Assembly: GCA_017994375.1 (NCBI GenBank)
Contig: JAGOLA010000005.1
Coordinates: forward strand, 1-37,363
Length of the DNA: 37,363 nucleotides
Origin: Candidatus Omnitrophota bacterium
GTDB taxonomy: Bacteria; Omnitrophota; Gorgyraeia; Duberdicusellales; 4484-171
Direction of reading: 5' to 3'
The notes beneath the pieces were generated by a model. It was not told the origin of the DNA, ran no database searches, and saw only the letters and a program-made list of their open reading frames with translations. This document shows, one piece after another, positions 7,802-15,262 of this stretch (position 1 is the stretch's first letter; every line of letters begins with the position of its first letter). A program made the position numbers and the translations under genes.

Positions 7802-9504
7802 AAATTTTAGGTATCGGGCCTTCGATGATGCATGATCCGGCCAGTGCTTTGCTTATTGACGGTAAAGTTGTTGCTGCCGCCGAAGAAGAGAGATTTATCC
7901 GGGAAAAGCATGCTCCTAATAAATTACCTTTAGAGTCAGCGCAATTTTGTTTACGTCAGGCCAAAATTAGCCCGCAAGATATTGATATCGTGGCTTTCCC
8001 TTGGTCTTTTGAGGCTTATCAGCGTTTTAAATTTCAATACTTCGAAAGAAAACTCTTTGATAGTCCTGATAGGGCTATCAAAGCTTTGTTGAAAACAAAA
8101 AAGATATGTCAAGATAAAGCTAATATTGCCAAAGAGACCTGTGAAAAATTAGGCATCGATGATAAAAAAATAAGATTTGTAGAACACCATTTAGCTCACG
8201 CTGCCAGTGCTTATTATTTTTCCGGCTTTAAAGAAGCCAGCGTGCTTTCTATAGACGGAAGCGGAGAATTTACGGCTACCTTAATAGCGAAAGCCGAAGG
8301 GAAAAATATCGTTAAATTAAAGGAAATAATTGTCCCGGATTCTTTGGGCTTATTTTATTCTACTCTTACCGAATACTTAGGCTTTAGCAGTAATGACGGT
8401 GAATATAAATTAATGGGTATGGCTCCTTACGGCGATTATTCTAAGATAGATTTTAGCCAAATAATCAAGTGGAGTAATAGAAAAAAAGCTTACCGCTGTA
8501 GCGATAAATATATTTGGGTTAAACGTAGCAGAAGATATTTGAAAGATAAAATGTATTCTCGTTTATTGGTAGAAAAATTTGGTTCACCCCGCCAAGGTGA
8601 TGACTTATCTGAACCTTATATCCATATTGCTGCCCGTACCCAGAAAGATTTTGAAAATATAGTTATAGGATTACTTAATACTTATTTAAAAGAAGAACTA
8701 TTAAAGCATGGTAATCTTTGTTTTGCCGGAGGCTGCGCTTTAAACGTTTCTCTAAACCGGATTTTATTAGAACAACCTTTTGTTAAGAACCTTTGGGTTC
8801 AGCCGGCTTCTCATGATGCCGGTGCTTCTTTAGGAGCCGCGGCTTATATCGCTTCCCAGTTAGGTGAAAAAATCCTGCCGTTGAATGATGTTTATCTTGG
8901 CCCGGAATTTGATAATAGAAGTATAGAAAAAGAAATTAAAAAGTTTGGTTTCCCTTTTAGTTTAGAAAACGATATCAGCGTAAAAACATCTTCTTTATTG
9001 CAAGAAGGCAAAATAGTCGGCTGGTTCCAGGGCCGTATGGAATTCGGGCCGCGGGCTTTAGGCAATAGGAGTATTTTAGGTAATGCTACTATCGCCGGCA
9101 CGGCCGATAAGATAAATGCTATTATTAAATTTAGAGAAAAATGGCGTCCTTTTTGTCCCTCTATGCTTAAAGAGAAATCTTCGGAAATTTTAAATTCCAG
9201 CCATCCGGCAGAATATATGACCATAGCCTTTTTAGTTAACGATAAGTGGCGTAAAAGAATTCCCGAGGTAGTACATGTTGACGGGACTTGCCGGCCTCAA
9301 GTGGTAGATAAAGATACCAACCTTAAGTTTTACCGGCTGATAGAAGATTTTTATCATAAGACTACGATTCCGGTAGTAATCAATACCTCGTTGAACAGAC
9401 GAGGAGAGGCGATGGTTTGCTCCCCCTATGATGCTCTACTGATGTTTAAAGAAAGTGGACTGGAGTATTTAGCAATAGGGGATTTTTTAGTTACTAAAAA
9501 ATAA
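7798..9504 (+). CDS. NodU/TobZ-family O-carbamoyltransferase
   Basis: Enzyme of 568 residues that uses carbamoyl phosphate and ATP to carbamoylate a hydroxyl group, here probably on a sugar. The N-terminal ASKHA/Kae1-like part starts with GIGPSMMHDPASALL and has the metal-binding HHLAHA motif at 130-135, then SIDGSGE. The LGLFYSTLTEYLGF and GEYKLMGMAPYG stretches and the FAGGCALNVSLN nucleotide-site motif are all present. The C-terminal carbamoyltransferase part has WFQGRMEFGPRALGNRSIL and VINTSLNRRGEAMV. Length is normal for the family. It shares an ATGA junction with the GT2 gene and has a purine site (aaagagg) upstream, which links it to the glycan cluster. Confidence 0.92.
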   Translation: MKILGIGPSMMHDPASALLIDGKVVAAAEEERFIREKHAPNKLPLESAQFCLRQAKISPQDIDIVAFPWSFEAYQRFKFQYFERKLFDSPDRAIKALLKTKKICQDKANIAKETCEKLGIDDKKIRFVEHHLAHAASAYYFSGFKEASVLSIDGSGEFTATLIAKAEGKNIVKLKEIIVPDSLGLFYSTLTEYLGFSSNDGEYKLMGMAPYGDYSKIDFSQIIKWSNRKKAYRCSDKYIWVKRSRRYLKDKMYSRLLVEKFGSPRQGDDLSEPYIHIAARTQKDFENIVIGLLNTYLKEELLKHGNLCFAGGCALNVSLNRILLEQPFVKNLWVQPASHDAGASLGAAAYIASQLGEKILPLNDVYLGPEFDNRSIEKEIKKFGFPFSLENDISVKTSSLLQEGKIVGWFQGRMEFGPRALGNRSILGNATIAGTADKINAIIKFREKWRPFCPSMLKEKSSEILNSSHPAEYMTIAFLVNDKWRKRIPEVVHVDGTCRPQVVDKDTNLKFYRLIEDFYHKTTIPVVINTSLNRRGEAMVCSPYDALLMFKESGLEYLAIGDFLVTKK

Positions 9505-9529
9505 AACTTATTATTTTTTCAAATATCTT

Positions 9530-10879
9530 ATGGCAGCAGAAAAAATTTATACTATTTTAGAATTAAACAATAGAGTACGGGATTTAATTAAAGAGGGATT
9601 TCCGCAGGCAATATGGGTTTGCGGAGAAATCCAGGGTTTACGGCCGGAGCGCAATAAAAAACATATTTATTTTGAATTAGTCCAGAAAGAAGAACAATCC
9701 GACCAAATAACCGCTAAAGTTAAAGTCGCTCTTTTTTTCGGAAAACAAGCGTTTATACAACAACGTCTAAAACAAGCCGAAGATGCCTTTGAATTAAAAA
9801 ACGATATCGAGGTGAAGTTGTTATGCGAAGTAAGCCTGCATCCGCCGACCGGCCAGTATAGTTTGGTAATTATAGATATCGACCCGATTTATACCTTAGG
9901 CAAAGTTGCCCAGAATCGCTTAAAGATAATCGAAGAGTTAAAAAAAGAAGGTTTATTAGAGAGAAATAAATTAGTTCCTCTATCAATAGTACCGTTAAGA
10001 ATCGGTTTGATTACCGCTTACGATTCGGCTGCCTACCATGATTTTATCAACGAGATAGCTACATCCGGTTACGGTTTTAAAATATTGACTTTCAACTGTC
10101 ATATGCAGGGTAAAGCGGTAGAAAAAGATGTAGTAAAAGCGCTGGATTTTTTTAATAAAATGAGTCAAAACGATTTGGAAGCAGTAGTAATTACCAGAGG
10201 AGGAGGTTCTACTGCTGACTTAAGTTGGTTTGATAGTAAAAAAATTGCCGAAAAAATAGCTGTTATGGATTTTAGCGTTATAACTGCTCTTGGGCATCAA
10301 ATCGATTTTACTATTTCCGATATGGTAGCACATACTTCTTGTAAAACTCCCACTAAAGCCGCTCAATTTTTGGTAGAAAGAGTAAGAGATTTTTTAGAGA
10401 ATATTAAAGAGCTTGAAAAACAAATTTTATCGGCAGGAGAAAGCTTTGTTTCTATCCAAAAACAGAACCTTCAGAATTTAACCGTAAAAGTAGAAAACGT
10501 ATCAACGTCATATTTTCGTCTTCACCGGGAGGACCTTATTGATAAAAAACACCAAATTCTAAGTATTTTGAAAGTTTTTTTAACCGAAAGCCGGGAAGAT
10601 ATCAAACGTAAAACAACTGTTTTGAATACCGCTATCGATAAAATATTTCAATATTCTAAAGATAACTTGAAATATGCCGAGGAAAAAGTGAAAATCTTAA
10701 ATCCTAAAAATATCTTAAAGAGAGGCTATTCCATAACTTTTAAAGCCGATAGCCCGGTCAAATCTATTGATGAACTAAAAGAGCATGATATAATCAAAAC
10801 TATCTTATATAAAGGCAAGATAGTTTCCGAAGTCCAAAAAAAGGAGAGAGAAGATGGCAAAAAAACCGATGACTTATAA
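9530..10879 (+). CDS. xseA: Exodeoxyribonuclease VII large subunit
   Basis: Large subunit of the ssDNA-specific exonuclease VII, which degrades single strands from both ends during repair. It has an N-terminal OB-fold (about 6-105, with AIWVCGEIQG and HIYFELVQK) and a catalytic domain with RIGLITAYDSAAYHDF, the VITRGGGSTADLSWFD motif near 221-236, and TALGHQIDFTISDMVA. A coiled-coil region follows (about 285-390) and the end has the usual ILKRGYS motif. It overlaps xseB by 26 bp. The starting ATG has no Shine-Dalgarno site in the 25-bp gap after the carbamoyltransferase. Confidence 0.96.
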   Translation: MAAEKIYTILELNNRVRDLIKEGFPQAIWVCGEIQGLRPERNKKHIYFELVQKEEQSDQITAKVKVALFFGKQAFIQQRLKQAEDAFELKNDIEVKLLCEVSLHPPTGQYSLVIIDIDPIYTLGKVAQNRLKIIEELKKEGLLERNKLVPLSIVPLRIGLITAYDSAAYHDFINEIATSGYGFKILTFNCHMQGKAVEKDVVKALDFFNKMSQNDLEAVVITRGGGSTADLSWFDSKKIAEKIAVMDFSVITALGHQIDFTISDMVAHTSCKTPTKAAQFLVERVRDFLENIKELEKQILSAGESFVSIQKQNLQNLTVKVENVSTSYFRLHREDLIDKKHQILSILKVFLTESREDIKRKTTVLNTAIDKIFQYSKDNLKYAEEKVKILNPKNILKRGYSITFKADSPVKSIDELKEHDIIKTILYKGKIVSEVQKKEREDGKKTDDL

Positions 10880-11072
10880 CGAAGCTCTTTCTCAGTTAAA
10901 TGGAATACTGACCGATTTAGAATCCGAAAGAATCGATGTCGATGAAGTATCTTTAAAGGTCAAAAAAGCCGTAGAACTTATCCGTTTATGTAGAGAAAAG
11001 ATAGAGAAAACCGAATTGGAAGTTAAAAAAATAGTAAATGAATTCGATAAAGACTTAAATAAAGAGAGTTGA
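10854..11072 (+). CDS. xseB: Exodeoxyribonuclease VII small subunit
   Basis: A 72-residue helical protein with the family signature (YNEALSQLNGILTDLESERIDVDEVSLKVKKAVELI). Several copies bind the coiled coil of the large subunit. The ATG is preceded by a clear Shine-Dalgarno run (aaggagag) lying inside the 3' end of xseA, so the small subunit has its own ribosome loading as well as coupling. The 97-bp gap downstream (11073-11169) shows no recognisable gene or strong hairpin. Confidence 0.95.
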   Translation: MAKKPMTYNEALSQLNGILTDLESERIDVDEVSLKVKKAVELIRLCREKIEKTELEVKKIVNEFDKDLNKES

Positions 11073-11169
11073 TTTTCCCGAATTTATTAAATTTCCTGAA
11101 TAAGGCACCTGTTTTTGTCCATCCAATCCTAACTAAAGAGATAAAAAATATAAAAAGCTTCGATATCTA

Positions 11170-12726
11170 ATGCGCGAATTTAAAAAGATTTTTTTCTTAT
11201 TAATTATATTTGTTATTGCTTTTAGTGCTAGGATTATATATCTTAATCAGATAAAAGAAGATATCGCCTTTCAATATCAAGTCGCAGATTCCGCAGATTA
11301 TCATGCTGCCTCTATTAACTTAGCGAATAAAACTTCGGGAGAATATTATTTAGGTATTGGCAGAGTCCTATTTTACTGTTATTTTCTTGGCCTTATATAT
11401 AAATTCAGTAACTGTAATATCTATTTAGCTATATTGATACAATCGATAATAGGCGCTTTTATTTGTTGTTTTATATATTGGCTAGGGAAAAAGATATTTG
11501 ACCGTAAAACAGGGCTATTATCGGGTATAATCGCAGCTTTATATTGGCCTTTTATAGCCTTTAATGCTAAAACTCTTCCGGTAAATTTAGCAATATTTTT
11601 TATTTTACTTACTTTAATAGCAGTGTATAAATTTACGGTTAAAAAAAAGGTATTTTGGCTTGTTTTAAGCGGTGTATTGCTTTCTTTTTCTGTTCTTGCT
11701 AGGCCCAATATTATTTTGTTTTTACCAGTAATAGCGTTATGGATTTTATTTGATCCCTCTTATAAAAAAGATAGTTTAAAGAAAAGATTAAATTACGCCT
11801 TTCTTATGATAGGTGGTTTCCTATTATCTACTATTATTTTTGTGGCGGCTGATTATCGTCTAAGGCGGGAGATTATTCCTTTACACAGTCGTTTTGGCCT
11901 CGGTGTATATTTAGGTTCTAATATTAACCATGTTGATATCATGCCTGGTTATCGTTGGAAAAAATTAAGGATGTACGAAATCAATGAAAAAAAGCTTGTT
12001 ACCAGCAGACAAAGGGATATATTTTGGTTGAATAAGGTTAAAGAGTCAATTGAAAAAAGTCCTAGCCAATACTTTAAAGGACTCCTTGAAAAAATTTATA
12101 TCCTCTGGGGAGACTATGAATTTAGCCCTAACGAAAGCATCAATTACTTTAGAGAACAATCAAAATTTTTATCGTTATTGCCCATAGGCTTTGGTTTCAT
12201 CGGTGCTTTTTCAATCGCCGGAATGGTTTTAGCTTGGCGTAAGTTTAGAAAAATTGCTTTATTAATATATTTATTTATAATCACCTATCAGATTTCGCTG
12301 CTTCTTTTTTTACCTTTGAGCCGCTATCGGCTACCGGAAGTACCGTTTCTAATATTATTTGCTAGTTATGCTTTTTTAAAATTAATAGATTATTTAGCTA
12401 AGAAAGAATGGTCTAAAGTATTAAAATGCATAGTTTTTATTCTACCTCTTTTTATTTTAATGAATTTAGATTTATTTAAATACTCTTTAGAGCATTTTGA
12501 GCGGATACATTACGAAAAAGGATGTATATACCTTAGGCATTTAAATAAGCCCGTTGAGGCTTTAGGAGAGTTAAAAATAGCTTTAAAAAAACATCCTTTT
12601 GATGCTGATATATATAATAGTATTGGTGAAGCTTATAATCTTCTGGGAGATTTTTCTAATGCTAATATAGTTTATAATAAATCGCAAGATATCGTAAGGC
12701 AATATAGCGGACCCTGGGAAAAGTAA
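11170..12726 (+). CDS. GT-C-type (GT39/ArnT-like) membrane glycosyltransferase with TPR-like tail
   Basis: Protein of 518 residues with one helix at the N-terminus (about 7-24), a first outer loop holding acidic residues (ADSADYHAAS), and many further hydrophobic segments up to about residue 435, a layout typical of dolichyl/polyprenyl-phosphate-sugar transferases. Two helical repeats at about 455-512 (AIYLRHLNKPVEALGELKIAL-like, then IYNSIGEAYNLLGDFSNANIVY) look like TPRs. No start-proximal Shine-Dalgarno site is visible. It is cut off from the first glycan cluster by xseAB. Donor and acceptor unknown; TPR assignment rests on helix pattern alone. Confidence 0.65.
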   Translation: MREFKKIFFLLIIFVIAFSARIIYLNQIKEDIAFQYQVADSADYHAASINLANKTSGEYYLGIGRVLFYCYFLGLIYKFSNCNIYLAILIQSIIGAFICCFIYWLGKKIFDRKTGLLSGIIAALYWPFIAFNAKTLPVNLAIFFILLTLIAVYKFTVKKKVFWLVLSGVLLSFSVLARPNIILFLPVIALWILFDPSYKKDSLKKRLNYAFLMIGGFLLSTIIFVAADYRLRREIIPLHSRFGLGVYLGSNINHVDIMPGYRWKKLRMYEINEKKLVTSRQRDIFWLNKVKESIEKSPSQYFKGLLEKIYILWGDYEFSPNESINYFREQSKFLSLLPIGFGFIGAFSIAGMVLAWRKFRKIALLIYLFIITYQISLLLFLPLSRYRLPEVPFLILFASYAFLKLIDYLAKKEWSKVLKCIVFILPLFILMNLDLFKYSLEHFERIHYEKGCIYLRHLNKPVEALGELKIALKKHPFDADIYNSIGEAYNLLGDFSNANIVYNKSQDIVRQYSGPWEK

Positions 12727-12765
12727 ATTTAATATATAAATTAGCGGTGTCTAAAGAACTAATAG

Positions 12766-12794
12766 TTGACCTGATTATTTAATTCTGATACAAT
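12766..12794 (+). promoter_or_regulatory. Sigma70-type promoter P1 upstream of rpsO
   Basis: TTGACC (12766-12771), 17-bp spacer, then TACAAT (12789-12794). A TG one base upstream of the -10 (12786-12787) makes it an extended -10. Predicted start near 12801, giving a leader of about 57 bases before the rpsO ATG. Confidence 0.65.
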
Positions 12795-12821
12795 ACTAAA
12801 ACTTTTGATTTTTAATAGCAG

Positions 12822-12850
12822 TTGACAGAAAAGCGTACAAGATATATCAT
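12822..12850 (+). promoter_or_regulatory. Sigma70-type promoter P2, positioned for a leaderless rpsO mRNA
   Basis: A consensus TTGACA (12822-12827), 17-bp spacer, then TATCAT (12845-12850, five of six). The expected start, about 7 bp beyond the -10, is at or next to the rpsO ATG (12858), so transcripts from P2 would be leaderless. The TTG of this -35 box also opens a longer, unlikely rpsO reading frame. Confidence 0.65.
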
Positions 12851-12857
12851 ATTTACT

Positions 12858-13121
12858 ATGATTAGCAAGACCGAAAAGAAAAAGTTAATCGAAAAGTTCA
12901 AAGAACATGTGGAAGATACTGGTTCGACCGCAGTACAAGTGGCTTTATTGACAGAGAGAATAAGCTATCTTACCGAACACCTCAAGCAGCATAAGAAGGA
13001 TTTTCATTCCCGCCGGGGGCTTTTAATTCTTGTGGGAAGGCGTCGCCGTCTTCTTACCTATCTAAAGAAGAAAGACCCTCAAAGTTACGAAGAGGTCGTA
13101 AAGGAGCTTAAAATTAAATAG
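12858..13121 (+). CDS. rpsO: 30S ribosomal protein S15
   Basis: Small-subunit protein that binds the central domain of 16S rRNA. The 87 residues match S15 throughout: [16 protein letters not shown], then [12 protein letters not shown] and [16 protein letters not shown] chose the ATG at 12858 because it gives the usual length (E. coli 89); an upstream in-frame TTG at 12822 would add 12 residues and lies in a -35 box. There is no Shine-Dalgarno site before the ATG. The stop is 1 bp before the pnp ATG, the widespread rpsO-pnp arrangement. Confidence 0.97.
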   Translation: MISKTEKKKLIEKFKEHVEDTGSTAVQVALLTERISYLTEHLKQHKKDFHSRRGLLILVGRRRRLLTYLKKKDPQSYEEVVKELKIK

Positions 13122-13122
13122 A

Positions 13123-15204
13123 ATGACCGCCTCATTATCTATTCCTAATCTTGGAAAGAGTTCTTTTGTTTTTTCTACGGGAGAATGGGCTAAACAAGCC
13201 AACGGCAGCATTTGTGCTTCTTATGGGGATACCGTAGTTTTAGCTACGGTTTGTATGTCTGAAGAAGCTGCCGATAACAAAGATTTCTTTCCTTTAATAG
13301 TAGAGTACCAGGAAAAAACTTATGCTATGGGCAAGATCCCCGGCGGATTCTTTAAAAAAGAAGGCCGTCCGAAAGACGAAGAAATACTTACCGCTCGTCT
13401 TATCGATAGGCCATTACGCCCACTTTTCCCCAAAGGTCTTACTAACGAAGTTCAAATAATTGCTATGGTTTTATCCAGCGATGGCATAAACGATTCCGAT
13501 GTCTTAGCCGTAAATGCCGCAAGTTGTGCTCTTCTTATTTCCGACATCCCTTTCAAGAATCCGGTTGGCGCCGTAAGGGTAGCTAAAATTAACGATAAGT
13601 TAATGGTCAATCCTACTTACGAAGAAAGACAGAATTCTGTTATGGATTTGGTAGTAGTAGGAACCGAAGATAAGATAGTAATGTTAGAGGGAGGATTTTC
13701 TGAGATAAAGGAAAAAGATGTTTTAGAAGCGATAAACTTTGCCCATCCTTTTATAAAAGAGATAATCAATATTCAGAAGAAGCTTCAAGAAAAAGTCGGT
13801 AAAGAGAAAAGAACACCATTATTATCGGTAGTAAACCCGGATTTATTAAGTCAAGTAAAAGCTAAAGCTGAAGCTAAATTAGAAAAAGCCTATGGCTTAA
13901 TCGGTAAAGAAGAACGTCAAGATGCTGCCAAGGAGATTATTTCTTCTTTAACGACAGAGCTAATGACAAAAGAATCCGAAGTTTGCGAAGACGATATTAA
14001 AAGAGCTTTTTTTATCTTAGAAGAAGAAATTTTACGTAAAAAGATATTAGAGGAAGAAAAGCGTCCTGATGGCAGGGGGCTTTCCGATATTCGGCCTATA
14101 AAATGTGAAGTAGGAGTTTTACCGCGCACTCATGGTTCAGCTATTTTTACCCGTGGTCAAACCCAATCTTTAGCCGTCATTACCTTAGGTACTAGTTCCG
14201 ATGAGCAGTTTATTGAAACTTTAGAGGGGGAGACTTCCAAACATTTTATGCTTCACTATAGCTTTCCTCCTTTTAGCGTAGGAGAAGTAAAATCTTTACG
14301 AGGGCCTTCGCGCCGGGATGTCGGTCATGGAGCTTTAGCAGAAAAAGCTCTTTCACCGGTCATACCTCCTAAAGAAAGTTTTCCTTATACTATAAGGGTA
14401 GTTTCCGAGATTTTAGAATCTAATGGTTCTTCCAGTATGGCTTCTGCCTGTGCGGCTTCTTTATCTTTAATGGATGCCGGCGTTCCCATAAAAGAGCCGG
14501 TCGCTGGCATAGCAATAGGATTAATAACTAAAGGCGAGAAATTTAAAATACTTACCGATATTGCCGGAGCTGAAGACCATTATGGAGACATGGATTTTAA
14601 GGTAGCTGGCACTCGAGGCGGAATAACCGCGATCCAGTTAGATACCAAAATAGACGGTTTAAACTATCTTCAGATAGAAAAAACTCTCGAGAGAGCTAAG
14701 ATAGCCAGAGAAGCTATTTTAGAGCAGATGAAGAAAGCTCTTTCAGCTCCCCGTCAAACCCTTTCGGTTTTTGCTCCTAAAATAAGTTCTTTTGAAGTGA
14801 ATCCGGATAAAATCGGAGCGATAATCGGTCCAGGCGGTAAAATAATAAAGAGAATCCAGCGAGAAAATAATGTTACAGTAGATATTGACGATGAAAAGGG
14901 AGTGGTTTCAATAGCAGCCGATACCATAGATAATTTAAATAGAGCGGTACAACAAATAAAGAATTTAGTTAAAGAAGTGGAAGTCGGCGATATTTACGAA
15001 GTTAAGGTAGAGCGCATAGTTAACTTCGGCGCTTTTTGTGAAATAGCTCCCGGTAAAAGCGGTCTATTACATGTTTCTGAGCTTTCCGATAATTTTGTTA
15101 AGGATATCACAGAGTTTTTAAAAGAAGGCGATATCATAAAAGTAAGAGTAATCGGTGTTGACCCTCAGGGAAAAATCAGGTTAAGCTTAAAACAGGCGAA
15201 GTGA
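13123..15204 (+). CDS. pnp: Polyribonucleotide nucleotidyltransferase (PNPase)
   Basis: Phosphorolytic 3'-5' exoribonuclease that degrades mRNA to nucleoside diphosphates. At 693 residues it is full length: first RNase PH domain (about 10-225, with GGFFKKEGRPKDEEIL), the helical linker, second RNase PH domain (about 305-540, with RPDGRGLSDIRP, FPPFSVGE and the active-site DIAGAEDHYGDMDFK), a KH domain with GAIIGPGGKIIK, and a C-terminal S1 domain (GDIYEVKVERIVNFGAFCEI to the end). No good Shine-Dalgarno site is seen; an aaggag (13102-13107) lies too far upstream, so reinitiation after rpsO is likely. Confidence 0.98.
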   Translation: MTASLSIPNLGKSSFVFSTGEWAKQANGSICASYGDTVVLATVCMSEEAADNKDFFPLIVEYQEKTYAMGKIPGGFFKKEGRPKDEEILTARLIDRPLRPLFPKGLTNEVQIIAMVLSSDGINDSDVLAVNAASCALLISDIPFKNPVGAVRVAKINDKLMVNPTYEERQNSVMDLVVVGTEDKIVMLEGGFSEIKEKDVLEAINFAHPFIKEIINIQKKLQEKVGKEKRTPLLSVVNPDLLSQVKAKAEAKLEKAYGLIGKEERQDAAKEIISSLTTELMTKESEVCEDDIKRAFFILEEEILRKKILEEEKRPDGRGLSDIRPIKCEVGVLPRTHGSAIFTRGQTQSLAVITLGTSSDEQFIETLEGETSKHFMLHYSFPPFSVGEVKSLRGPSRRDVGHGALAEKALSPVIPPKESFPYTIRVVSEILESNGSSSMASACAASLSLMDAGVPIKEPVAGIAIGLITKGEKFKILTDIAGAEDHYGDMDFKVAGTRGGITAIQLDTKIDGLNYLQIEKTLERAKIAREAILEQMKKALSAPRQTLSVFAPKISSFEVNPDKIGAIIGPGGKIIKRIQRENNVTVDIDDEKGVVSIAADTIDNLNRAVQQIKNLVKEVEVGDIYEVKVERIVNFGAFCEIAPGKSGLLHVSELSDNFVKDITEFLKEGDIIKVRVIGVDPQGKIRLSLKQAK

Positions 15205-15219
15205 ATTCGCCTTTCTTTA
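15194..15219 (+). terminator. Possible intrinsic terminator overlapping the pnp stop
   Basis: Arms aggcgaa (15194-15200) and ttcgcct (15206-15212) form a 7-bp GC-containing stem with a 5-base loop, followed by a short T-rich tract (ttcttt). The pnp stop codon (15202-15204) lies in the loop, so ribosomes would compete with folding. The short T tract makes termination partial at best. Confidence 0.5.
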
Positions 15220-15262
15220 ATAAAGCCATTGGTTTTAGTTAATAATTCTTTTAGCGGTAAAA

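Noticed and set aside
12822-12857. TTG at 12822 as an extended rpsO start
   Set aside because: It gives 12 extra residues not found in S15 and falls in a consensus -35 box.
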